Program-made: the position numbers and the translations under genes
From: an uncultured Anaeroplasma sp.
GTDB lineage: Bacteria > Bacillota_I > Bacilli_A > Acholeplasmatales > Anaeroplasmataceae
Direction of reading: 5' to 3'
Assembly: GCA_947592005.1 (NCBI GenBank)
Contig: CANQDJ010000004.1
Coordinates: 1 to 64,000, forward strand
Length of the DNA: 64,000 bases
Notes under the pieces: model-generated
What the model saw: the letters and a program-made list of their open reading frames with translations, nothing else
Database searches by the model: none
What the model was told of the DNA's origin: nothing
In this document: positions 27,881-36,668 of the stretch, one piece after another
How positions within the stretch are numbered: position 1 is the first letter of the stretch
Layout: each line of letters begins with the position of its first letter

Positions 27881-27936
27881 ACAAATCTTCCTTTCAATAG
27901 TTAGTATGAACAAAAATAGTAAAATCATACATAAAA

Positions 27937-28263
27937 TTATTTCAAATTTGTGGTTTTCCCAATACCTATGACATCATCTACTGGCATCGAAAAGGCAATT
28001 CCTTGTGCTTCGGAACTAAAACCAGCCGTTTTATAAATCGCATGAAGAATAGTATCTTTAATTGTCACTGGAACCAAAATCATAACGATTTCTTTTTCTG
28101 GGTGAATACTTATATTAAACAACTTTTCCGTTTCTTCTTTCGCAGTACCTCTTGCGTTAATCACCGTTCCGCCCTTAGCCCCACAATCTCTGGCGGCAGA
28201 CATAACAATTTCCGAATATCCGGAATTGACAACACATAAAATTACTTCAAATTTTTCACTCAT
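27937..28263 (-). CDS. P-II family-like regulatory protein (1)
   Basis: GAKGGTVINARGT and GFSSEAQGIAFSMPVDDVIGI (PII B-loop/C-terminal-strand-like). Confidence 0.8.
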   Translation of the reverse strand: MSEKFEVILCVVNSGYSEIVMSAARDCGAKGGTVINARGTAKEETEKLFNISIHPEKEIVMILVPVTIKDTILHAIYKTAGFSSEAQGIAFSMPVDDVIGIGKTTNLK

Positions 28264-28264
28264 A

Positions 28265-28654
28265 TTATTCTACCCCCTTATTTGCTAAAAATTGATAAAC
28301 CATAACCCCGATTACCGAAGAAATCGGAATAGTAAATGCGACTCCCTTACCATGCTTGGTTTTAAAATATTTATCTTCGTAAGCCGCTTGAATTTCTTTA
28401 ATTCGATCTTCGGATACAATACTGAATAAAACTGCTTTCCCTTCATCGGTCAATCCCAAATAATGAAGCATATCGGAAGTAGCCGTTCCCTTTCCATAAA
28501 CAATTGTTTGTAAATTGACATCGAATCCTTCCAAAACGTCTTGATAAAACGACGCTTTGGAGCGTTCCACTATAGTAACAAGAATTTTTAATTTTTTAGG
28601 AGCCGTAAGCCCTTCTTCAAATTTTACCGGCTTTTTTTCTTTTGTTTTTGGCAT
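28265..28654 (-). CDS. P-II family-like regulatory protein (2)
   Basis: KTKHGKGVAFTIPISSVIGV matches the C-terminal pattern of the neighbouring PII-like protein; 2 bp from it. Confidence 0.72.
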   Translation of the reverse strand: MPKTKEKKPVKFEEGLTAPKKLKILVTIVERSKASFYQDVLEGFDVNLQTIVYGKGTATSDMLHYLGLTDEGKAVLFSIVSEDRIKEIQAAYEDKYFKTKHGKGVAFTIPISSVIGVMVYQFLANKGVE

Positions 28655-28664
28655 TGTTTATCAC

Positions 28665-30194
28665 CTACTTCATAAAATGGATAATCTGTTCATCTTCCGC
28701 ATCGATAATCTTTTTCATTCTATTTCTTTCCAATACCCTCTTTGCCATAACCGAACGGAAACCCAATAACTGAATCGTAATCAATGGCGTCATTGCCACC
28801 ATCGCAACGATTCCGAACGCATCACGCAAAATACTTCCCTCTCCTTGTAAAACCATACAAGTCCCTATCGCAAACGGCAAAATAAAACTGGAAGTCAATG
28901 GTCCGGAGGCAACACCACCGGAATCAAAAGCGATAGCGGTATAAATTTTTGGAATAAAGAAAGACAATCCCAAAGAAATTAAATAACCGGGAATAATATA
29001 GAAAAGAATAGAAAAATCAAAAATAATTCGAATCATAGAAAGACAAATCGAAATACCGACACCGATAGATAACGCAATAAGCATAGACCGCTTAGAAACT
29101 CCACCGGTCGTAATTTCTTCTACTTGTTTGGTTAAAACATGAACCGCCGGTTCGGCTAAAACAACAACCATACCCAATACAAATCCGAATATGGCTATCC
29201 ATACCGGATTGTTTGATGCAAGTTCTTGCCCCATTTTATATCCAATCGGCATAAAACCGATATTGACCGCCGTCAAAAAAATAACCAAGCCCAAAAACGT
29301 ATAAGCAATACCTATTGCTATTTGAATCAACTTTTTCTTAGGCAAACGAATATATATAAATTGAATAATCAAAAAGAATGCCACAATTAGACAAAGAGCC
29401 AAAATAACTTCCAAACTAATCGAACCAAATTTTTTCAATATTTCGATAAACAAATGATCCGCAATTTCATAATTCGAAACAGTATAAGGAATATCTCCGT
29501 GAATAGACATTCCCAAAATAAGAATCGCCAATATCGGTCCTACAGAACATAAGGCAATCAATCCAAAACTGTTTTCACTTGCCCCTCGACCACCTATAGT
29601 TGCCGCAATCCCAACACCCAAAGCCATTATAAAAGGTACCGTAATAGGCCCTGTCGTAACACCACCGGAATCAAAAGCCAAAGCCAAGAAATCTCCATTA
29701 CCATTTAAAATAACAATACTGGTTACAGCAAATAACGCAAAATAGAAAAACATCAATAAAAACGATAAATCTTTTTTAAAAATAATCTTTACTACTGCCA
29801 AAACCAAAAATATACCGACACCCAAACCAATAAATAAAATCAATATCGTCGGATTAATTACCGCACTTACCTGAGAAGCCAAAACAGATAAATCGGGTTC
29901 GGCAATCGTAATCAACACTCCCATTACAAAACAAACCAAAATGACAATTTTAATTTTATTGGTTTTCATCAAAGAAGAGCCCACTTGTTCTCCCATCGGT
30001 TGCATAGCCATATCCGCACCTAAATTAAATAGTCCAATCCCCAAAATCAAAAAAACGGCAGATACCATAAATACCAAAATCTCTCTCAAAGTCAAATCGA
30101 TTAATGGAGTAAAATTCAAAATAAAAACAATGAACGTTACCGGTAATACGGAAACCAATGCTTCTTTAATTTTATGCCATAACTGTCTTTTCAT
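28665..30194 (-). CDS. DUF1538 family multi-TM protein with internal duplication
   Basis: Repeated motifs: MGVLITIAEPDLSVLASQV / LGMVVVLAEPAVHVLTKQV and LAFDSGGVTTGPITVPFIMALGVG / IAFDSGGVASGPLTSSFILPFAIG. Confidence 0.85.
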   Translation of the reverse strand: MKRQLWHKIKEALVSVLPVTFIVFILNFTPLIDLTLREILVFMVSAVFLILGIGLFNLGADMAMQPMGEQVGSSLMKTNKIKIVILVCFVMGVLITIAEPDLSVLASQVSAVINPTILILFIGLGVGIFLVLAVVKIIFKKDLSFLLMFFYFALFAVTSIVILNGNGDFLALAFDSGGVTTGPITVPFIMALGVGIAATIGGRGASENSFGLIALCSVGPILAILILGMSIHGDIPYTVSNYEIADHLFIEILKKFGSISLEVILALCLIVAFFLIIQFIYIRLPKKKLIQIAIGIAYTFLGLVIFLTAVNIGFMPIGYKMGQELASNNPVWIAIFGFVLGMVVVLAEPAVHVLTKQVEEITTGGVSKRSMLIALSIGVGISICLSMIRIIFDFSILFYIIPGYLISLGLSFFIPKIYTAIAFDSGGVASGPLTSSFILPFAIGTCMVLQGEGSILRDAFGIVAMVAMTPLITIQLLGFRSVMAKRVLERNRMKKIIDAEDEQIIHFMK

Positions 30195-30300
30195 AACTAT
30201 ACACCCAATCTCTTTATTTAGAATTATACAAAATTCCCCAATTTTACTCAAGAGAAAATAAAGAATTATATAAGAAATTTACAATAAAGAATAAAAGACC

Positions 30301-31053
30301 TTATTCGGTCTTTTGTTCATTATTCTTCTTTTCCAAAAATTGAACGATTTTCCCATTGAAAACAATACAAAATATCGCCATCAATAACGAAAAACAAGCC
30401 AATACAATCGCTACAATATACGAACCGGAAATCAAAGAATTTCCCATAAATACCGTAACAATCGTCATCGGAATTCTTGCGATAAAATTAATTAAAATAA
30501 AATTTTTCATTCGAACTTTTGTAAAAGGGGCTACGAATGCCACAATATCCTTCGGTAAAGCAGGAATCAAAAGATAACCAAACATAAGCACTTCACACCG
30601 CAAAGGATTTTTTAAAAAGCGAGATTCTTTTATTTTATCCGGATTCATAAATAACGCAAAAAAACGATATCCCAAAAACTTAACCAAATAATATACACAA
30701 ATCGCTCCAATGGTTTGGCCTATAATACATAAAATAATTGCGATAGGTGGATTAAATAAAATTCCGCTTAACATCACAATCGGTCCCGAAGGAATAACCG
30801 CCAAAATACATTGTAACGCTTGAGCAAGTAAAATAATAATCCAAACCCAACCACCATAAGACCGAATTTTCTGCACGATTTCATCTCGATAAATTTCATC
30901 GGATTGAATACGGGAAATAATCGGATACAAGCGGATTGTCGAATATATACAAAAAGCCAAAAATGCCAATAATAACAATAATTGTAAAATAATGCGAATT
31001 ACTTTATATCGTTTTCGCTTTTTTTCACTTAGTTCTTCTTCCATTTTATCCAC
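30301..31053 (-). CDS. TVP38/TMEM64 (DedA-like) family membrane protein
   Basis: ILAVIPSGPIVMLSGILFNPPIAIILCIIGQTIGAICVYYLVKFLG. Confidence 0.88.
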   Translation of the reverse strand: MDKMEEELSEKKRKRYKVIRIILQLLLLLAFLAFCIYSTIRLYPIISRIQSDEIYRDEIVQKIRSYGGWVWIIILLAQALQCILAVIPSGPIVMLSGILFNPPIAIILCIIGQTIGAICVYYLVKFLGYRFFALFMNPDKIKESRFLKNPLRCEVLMFGYLLIPALPKDIVAFVAPFTKVRMKNFILINFIARIPMTIVTVFMGNSLISGSYIVAIVLACFSLLMAIFCIVFNGKIVQFLEKKNNEQKTE

Positions 31054-31892
31054 TCACTTTCTAATTGAAACGATTGCTTCGCTTTTAAAAATGGATTTAT
31101 AAATTCAATATAATAACTACATAAACAAAGCACATCGGAATCCCCATCTCCGTAAAGCCTGTCCCCTATAATAGGATACCCCAAATATGCCGTATGTAAA
31201 CGAATTTGATGAGTTCTTCCCGTTTCCAACTCAAATTCCACTAAAGTCGTATTCTTTTCATAATCTTTTCCCAATACCTTATAATGACTGACGGCAAGTT
31301 TCCCTTCCGTTTCAGAAACATATCTTTTATGAGAATCTTCTTTTTGGGCTATAAATGTTTTTATAGTTCCTTCTTCATTCGAATAAATTCCTTTGCATAA
31401 AGCGATATATTTACGAATCATCTTTTCGTGAGTGGGTTGTAAAGAATATGCCGCTAATCGATTTTTGGCAATCACTACCAAACCCGAAGTATCTTTATCC
31501 AATCGATTCAATATAGAAACAAATAGAGGCTGATTGGTTTGTTGTAAATAATACATACATTCTTGATACAAACTGAATGGTTCCGATTTGGTAGGGATAG
31601 ATAAAAGACCGCTTCTTTTATTGACTATCAAATAATTTTCATCTTCATATTTTATATCACAATGTGATGGATAAATCTCCCAATTTATTTCATTTTCTCT
31701 AAAATAAGAAATCTTTATCTCATCATTCCTTCGAACTATATCATATAAAGACGCTTCTTTTTGATTAATCCATACTTTTTGAAACCCATGGATTAAATTT
31801 CTATAAAATCTTCTGGACAGTTGTCTAAATAATTCTTCTTTTAAAGTTGTAATTTCCGTCTGACAAATCAATTTCAAAAAGTTCTCTCTCAT
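31029..31892 (-). CDS. RluA-family pseudouridine synthase
   Basis: ILNRLDKDTSGLVVIAKN, ELETGRTHQIRLHTAYLGYPIIGDRLYG. Confidence 0.93.
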   Translation of the reverse strand: MRENFLKLICQTEITTLKEELFRQLSRRFYRNLIHGFQKVWINQKEASLYDIVRRNDEIKISYFRENEINWEIYPSHCDIKYEDENYLIVNKRSGLLSIPTKSEPFSLYQECMYYLQQTNQPLFVSILNRLDKDTSGLVVIAKNRLAAYSLQPTHEKMIRKYIALCKGIYSNEEGTIKTFIAQKEDSHKRYVSETEGKLAVSHYKVLGKDYEKNTTLVEFELETGRTHQIRLHTAYLGYPIIGDRLYGDGDSDVLCLCSYYIEFINPFLKAKQSFQLESEWIKWKKN

Positions 31893-31960
31893 AATATAAT
31901 AATTGTATCATAAAATAATAAAATTCACACATTTTTTATTTTAATCTTTTATTTTTTTGA

Positions 31961-31980
31961 TATAATAGAAATAAGAGGTG
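31961..31980 (+). promoter_or_regulatory. Extended -10 promoter with short leader
   Basis: TGATATAAT, then AGAAATAAG-AGGTG SD, ATG at 31986. Confidence 0.5.
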
Positions 31981-31985
31981 TAGTT

Positions 31986-33233
31986 ATGGCTGATATTATT
32001 AATGAAGCACAACGGTGCTTAAAATGCAAAAAACCTTTTTGCAAAGAAGGATGTCCGGTAGGGACAGACATTCCTATTATTATGGAAATGTTTTTGGAAG
32101 GAAGAATGGACGAAGCGGGAGAAAAACTTTTTAAAAATAATCCCTTATCCGCAATTTGTGCATTGATTTGTCCACATGAAAAAAATTGTATGGGACATTG
32201 TATTTTAAATCGAAAAGGTGCCCCTATTAAATTTTACGAAGTCGAATCTTATATTTCTTCTTTTTATTTGGAAAAGGCAAAACTTCAAAGACAAGCGGAC
32301 AATGGTCATTTAGTGGGAATTATCGGAGCCGGTCCTGCCGGACTTACTTTGGCAATTCTTCTTGCCGGCAGAGGATATCGTGTTACCATTATCGATTCCA
32401 AAGATAAAATCGGTGGTGTTCTGCGCTATGGTATCCCCGAATTTCGGCTTCCAAAAGCGTTATTGGATCGACTTTTAAAGCGTATGACGGAATTGGGAAT
32501 TCAATTTCGACCGAATACCTTAATCGGGCCTACCATCACTATCGACGATATGTTTAGAGATGGATATGATGCTATTTTTATTGGTACGGGAGTTTGGAAT
32601 CCGAATCGGTTGAGAATCCCTGGAGAAACATTGGGAAATGTTCATTTCGCAATAGATTATTTAAAAAATCCCGATTCCTATGAAGGCTTGGGAGATCATG
32701 TTATTATTATCGGGGCCGGTAATGTGGCAATGGACGCCGCAAGAACCATATTAAGAAAATCCAGTGCGAAAGTCGATATTATCTTCTTCCGCGGTCGAGA
32801 AGAAGTTACTGCTTTGGAAGAAGAATTGGAATTGGCGGAAGTCGATGGTGTAAAAATGAATTATTATTTAAACACCATTAAAATCGAATCCGATGGCATT
32901 ATCGTCGAACCGGTTTTAAAAATAGAAAACGAAGACGGAACCATAACATACAAAAATGATTCCGAACACCCATATAAAATGACATCAACTAGCGTTATTA
33001 TCGCTATCGGACAAGGAGCGTTATCCAATATAGTAAAAAATACAAAACAAATTGATACCACTCAAAAAGGCTTAATTCAAACCACCAATTCTGGTGGAGC
33101 GACTACTCGACCAGGTGTATATGCGGCAGGAGATGTCGTATCCGGTGCGAAAACGGTTGTGGAAGCCGTTGCCGCAACCAAACGAGTTGCCGATGAAATC
33201 GACCAATATATTCAAAATAAATATAAAGCATAA
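31986..33233 (+). CDS. NAD(P)-dependent oxidoreductase, glutamate synthase small subunit-like (GltD-type)
   Basis: AQRCLKCKKPFCKEGCPVGTDIP, CALICPHEKNCMGHC, IIGAGPAGLTLAILLAGRGYRVTIID. Confidence 0.88.
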   Translation: MADIINEAQRCLKCKKPFCKEGCPVGTDIPIIMEMFLEGRMDEAGEKLFKNNPLSAICALICPHEKNCMGHCILNRKGAPIKFYEVESYISSFYLEKAKLQRQADNGHLVGIIGAGPAGLTLAILLAGRGYRVTIIDSKDKIGGVLRYGIPEFRLPKALLDRLLKRMTELGIQFRPNTLIGPTITIDDMFRDGYDAIFIGTGVWNPNRLRIPGETLGNVHFAIDYLKNPDSYEGLGDHVIIIGAGNVAMDAARTILRKSSAKVDIIFFRGREEVTALEEELELAEVDGVKMNYYLNTIKIESDGIIVEPVLKIENEDGTITYKNDSEHPYKMTSTSVIIAIGQGALSNIVKNTKQIDTTQKGLIQTTNSGGATTRPGVYAAGDVVSGAKTVVEAVAATKRVADEIDQYIQNKYKA

Positions 33234-33258
33234 AAAGTATCCCGATGGATACTTTTTA
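33232..33258. terminator. Bidirectional terminator
   Basis: AAAAAGTATCC-CGAT-GGATACTTTTT. Confidence 0.75.
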
Positions 33259-33777
33259 TCTTATCTCTTTCAATTCCGTCAAACATTTTTTAGCAATATT
33301 ATTTAAAATAAAAACATTCTTCTCTTCATCGGCCTTCATTTGTTTCAATAAATGAATAATACTTTCATTATCTTCTTTTTCTTCCAATTTCATAATCTCT
33401 TCCGCTATATGAACATCTTCCATGGCTCTAGTTAAAACATTATTCAAATTCAAACGAATATCGTTTTTAATTCCCAACATATCCAATAATATCGCTTCAT
33501 ATTCCAATTTTTTTTGAGCGACAATATCTAATTCCTTCGCTAAATCGAATTGTCCCAATTCTTCCATTCTCTTACTACAAAGTTTAATATAAGCCGCCGA
33601 ATGACATTTTCTACTTAAAAAATGCTTAATTCTCTCTTGAATATCATCTTTTTTATCTTCCTCTATCTCTATTGCCTTTAATAAATAATTTTCATCGGAA
33701 TTCCCACAAATCGGACAAATCAATTCCGATTTTGTTTTTTCAAAATAATTCCCGCATATTGCACAATTATATTTCAC
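33256..33777 (-). CDS. Rubrerythrin-family-like protein with N-terminal zinc ribbon/rubredoxin-like domain
   Basis: YNCAICGNYFEKTKSELICPICG; helical remainder resembles rubrerythrin; GTG start after GGTGAT SD. Confidence 0.6.
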   Translation of the reverse strand: MKYNCAICGNYFEKTKSELICPICGNSDENYLLKAIEIEEDKKDDIQERIKHFLSRKCHSAAYIKLCSKRMEELGQFDLAKELDIVAQKKLEYEAILLDMLGIKNDIRLNLNNVLTRAMEDVHIAEEIMKLEEKEDNESIIHLLKQMKADEEKNVFILNNIAKKCLTELKEIR

Positions 33778-33812
33778 TCTTATCACCACTTTTAATATGC
33801 ACATATTCCTTA

Positions 33813-34445
33813 TTATTTATACAAAAATTGTAAAATTAATCGAATAACCTCTTCTGATTTCACAATATTATAATGATTATGTTCTTTTAACACAACATAA
33901 TACTTTATCGGATTAGTAGAAATACGCAAAATATCAAATCCCGATTTCTCCGATACCAAAAAATCATCTTTTCCCCATAGAATACAAACTGGACAAGGTA
34001 TTTCTCTCACCCATTCTTTTGATTGCCGAACAATTTCGGCAAATATCAAAAAATAATATATTCTATGAAACGAAAAGGCCTTTTTTGTCTTAATTTTACT
34101 CTTTTTTATAATTTTTGGACGATAATTTCCGATATTAATATAATGAAAAGCCGGAGTCAATAAAATCAATCGATTCACTTTTCGAATTTGACAAATATAA
34201 CACCCCAATACTCCTCCCAAAGAATAACCGATAATATCGATCGTTTTATAGGTTTGAAAAAGTCGATCGTATTCTTCTACCGCATATTGAAAAGCCGAAC
34301 GGAAACTAAACCGATCGGTTCTTTTTCCATGTCCCGGCATAGTTGGTGTATATATATAATCATATTCTGTTTTTAAACGGCTTCGGATTAAATCAAAATC
34401 TTTTTCCGAAGATAAAAGTCCATGTAAACAAAGTAACGCTTTCAA
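33813..34445 (-). CDS. Alpha/beta hydrolase
   Basis: LLCLHGLLSSEKDF, IDIIGYSLGGVLG, ILWGKDDFLV; TTG start after GGTGAT SD. Confidence 0.85.
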   Translation of the reverse strand: MKALLCLHGLLSSEKDFDLIRSRLKTEYDYIYTPTMPGHGKRTDRFSFRSAFQYAVEEYDRLFQTYKTIDIIGYSLGGVLGCYICQIRKVNRLILLTPAFHYINIGNYRPKIIKKSKIKTKKAFSFHRIYYFLIFAEIVRQSKEWVREIPCPVCILWGKDDFLVSEKSGFDILRISTNPIKYYVVLKEHNHYNIVKSEEVIRLILQFLYK

Positions 34446-34448
34446 ACT

Positions 34449-34465
34449 ATCACCAAATTAGTATA
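34449..34465 (-). promoter_or_regulatory. -10 with adjacent GGTGAT SD
   Basis: Minus: TATACT (34460-34465), 5 nt, GGTGAT (34449-34454). Confidence 0.4.
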
Positions 34466-34519
34466 TGCCGAAACTTAAAATAAAGTTTTACCAAATGAAA
34501 AGGTGGCTTTTGCCACCCA

Positions 34520-34954
34520 TTATAAATACTTTCGGATATCGACAGTCAATCTTTCTTCTATCTTTATTAATCGCTTGGTAATATTTTTGGATTCTTCGTC
34601 CGCTGCCTTATATTGATTCAAATACCGATTTAAAGATTTTACTCCCATATTATACCCGTCTGTCATTAAATCCGCTATTGTTTCATCGGATTTATCCATC
34701 ATCATTTTCATGTTTGTTTTCATAGTCGACATCGTCTTTACGATTGGATTGGGATTTTTTCCTTTATCTTCATATTTATTTAAAAGAATTTGAATTTCTT
34801 CTTTTAACCTTTCATGTTCCTTTTTTGATTTTATTAAATATTTTTTAAATTCTTCACTTTTTATACTATCTAAAACATCTTCTATTGAAGAAACTCCCAT
34901 CTTAATACCAGAATCACATTCTCTTAAAAGTTTTATTGTGTCCGATTCTATCAT
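34520..34954 (-). CDS. Hypothetical helical-bundle protein (DUF2383-like architecture)
   Basis: 144-aa, helical, heptad-rich ORF with SD. Confidence 0.55.
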   Translation of the reverse strand: MIESDTIKLLRECDSGIKMGVSSIEDVLDSIKSEEFKKYLIKSKKEHERLKEEIQILLNKYEDKGKNPNPIVKTMSTMKTNMKMMMDKSDETIADLMTDGYNMGVKSLNRYLNQYKAADEESKNITKRLIKIEERLTVDIRKYL

Positions 34955-35034
34955 TTTCTTTCCTCCTTGTCTTTTAGTTTCTCGCTATTTTTAAAATTTA
35001 TTCAAAATATAAGCACTTTCAACAAATAATGTGA

Positions 35035-35052
35035 TATAATCAACTCGGTGAT
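35035..35052 (+). promoter_or_regulatory. Extended -10 promoter with adjacent GGTGAT SD (uppS)
   Basis: TGATATAAT, 6 nt (CAACTC), GGTGAT, ATG at 35058. Confidence 0.5.
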
Positions 35053-35057
35053 AAAAG

Positions 35058-35795
35058 ATGAAAGAATTAGATCAAACTAAAATACCCAACCATATCGCCA
35101 TCATTTTAGACGGAAATGGACGTTGGGCAAAAAAAAGAATGTTACCAAGAAATTTCGGTCATCGAAAAGGGGCTTTTAATCTAAAAGATATAGCCACCAA
35201 ATGTAATCAATTAGGTATCGGCTATTTAACCGTATTCTGTTTTTCCACAGAAAATTGGAAAAGACCGGAACTAGAAGTGAATTATTTAATGAATGCCCCA
35301 ATGCGTTACTATAAAAAATATAAACAAAAATTATTTGATTCTTCGATTCGATTCAAAATAATCGGTAGACGAGATCGGTTATCCGCTCCCTTTTTAAAAA
35401 TGATAGAGGAATTGGAAGAACAAACGAAAACTCATACCCGTTTAACATTGACCCTTTGTATAGATTATGGTTCCTACAATGAAATCGTTACGGCAGTAAA
35501 AGATATCGCCAAAGAAATTCAAAATGGAAAACTTACCATTGACGAAATCGACGAAGATACCATAACATCTCACCTATTTACCAAAGACTATCCCCCGTTG
35601 GATTTATTAATACGCACTTCCGGTGAATATCGTATCAGTAACTTTTTATTATGGCAAATGGCATATTCCGAACTTTACTTTACCGATGTATTATGGCCGG
35701 ATTTTGACGAAAAGGAATTAATAAAAGCCTTAATAGAATATCAACATAGAAATCGAAGATTCGGTGGGTTAAAAGATGAAAATTCAACGAATTAA
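35058..35795 (+). CDS. uppS: Isoprenyl (undecaprenyl) diphosphate synthase
   Basis: HIAIILDGNGRWAKKRMLPRNFGHRKG; DLLIRTSGEYRISNFLLWQMAYSELYF. Confidence 0.95.
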   Translation: MKELDQTKIPNHIAIILDGNGRWAKKRMLPRNFGHRKGAFNLKDIATKCNQLGIGYLTVFCFSTENWKRPELEVNYLMNAPMRYYKKYKQKLFDSSIRFKIIGRRDRLSAPFLKMIEELEEQTKTHTRLTLTLCIDYGSYNEIVTAVKDIAKEIQNGKLTIDEIDEDTITSHLFTKDYPPLDLLIRTSGEYRISNFLLWQMAYSELYFTDVLWPDFDEKELIKALIEYQHRNRRFGGLKDENSTN

Positions 35796-36645
35796 TCCAC
35801 AAGGATATTGTAATGGTGTAAAACGAGCGATTGAAATCGTGGAAAATGCTATTCAAAATCCCGATATTCCCAAACCGATTCATCTTTTGGGACAAATTAT
35901 TCATAATCGTTTTGTCGTCGAACAATTCCGTAAAAAAGGTGTTATCATTATAGAAGATAAAACAAAAACAAGGGAGGAACTTCTTCAACAAATTCATAGC
36001 GGAAGTGTCGTCTTTTCAGCACATGGAGTGTCCCCAAACGTATATTCTATTGCCCAAAAAAAAGGACTTACGATAATTGACGCTACTTGTAAATATGTTT
36101 TATCAATACACAAAAAAATAAAACAGTACCTAGAAAATGGATATAGTTGTATCTATATCGGGACAAAAAATCACCCCGAATGTGAAGGAGTATTGGGAAT
36201 GGATTCTTCTATTTATTTTGTTTCTTCGTCAGAAGATATAAAAAATTTAGAAATAGAAAACGATAAAATCTATGTAACCAATCAAACCACATTGTCTTTA
36301 TATGATCAAAAAGATATAATAAAAGAAATAAAAAAAATATATCCTTCGGCAATAATCGAAGATATGATTTGCAATGCCACGACAATTCGCCAAGAAGCCA
36401 TGGCAAAACAAGAAAAAGTAGATTTATGTATCGTCGTTGGAGATAAGTCATCTTCCAATACGAAAAAATTAGTGGAAGTCAGTCAAAAAATCGCTAAAAT
36501 ACCGACTATATTATGTGAAAGTTTAGAAGATTTGGATCGGGATAGATTAAAAAACATTTCTTCTGTTTCTATTTCTTCCGGGGCTTCTACTCCGAAAGAA
36601 ATTGTAGATGAAATTATAGATTATATAGAAAAAAGTAATGAATAA
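35776..36645 (+). CDS. ispH: 4-hydroxy-3-methylbut-2-enyl diphosphate reductase
   Basis: GYCNGVKRAIEIVE, VFSAHGVSPNVY, DATCKYV, ISSGASTPKEIV. Confidence 0.94.
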   Translation: MKIQRINPQGYCNGVKRAIEIVENAIQNPDIPKPIHLLGQIIHNRFVVEQFRKKGVIIIEDKTKTREELLQQIHSGSVVFSAHGVSPNVYSIAQKKGLTIIDATCKYVLSIHKKIKQYLENGYSCIYIGTKNHPECEGVLGMDSSIYFVSSSEDIKNLEIENDKIYVTNQTTLSLYDQKDIIKEIKKIYPSAIIEDMICNATTIRQEAMAKQEKVDLCIVVGDKSSSNTKKLVEVSQKIAKIPTILCESLEDLDRDRLKNISSVSISSGASTPKEIVDEIIDYIEKSNE

Positions 36646-36660
36646 GCTCATTACTTTTTT
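36631..36660. terminator. Bidirectional terminator
   Basis: AAAAGTAATGA-ATAAGC-TCATTACTTTTTT. Confidence 0.7.
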
Positions 36661-36668
36661 CGTTTTTC

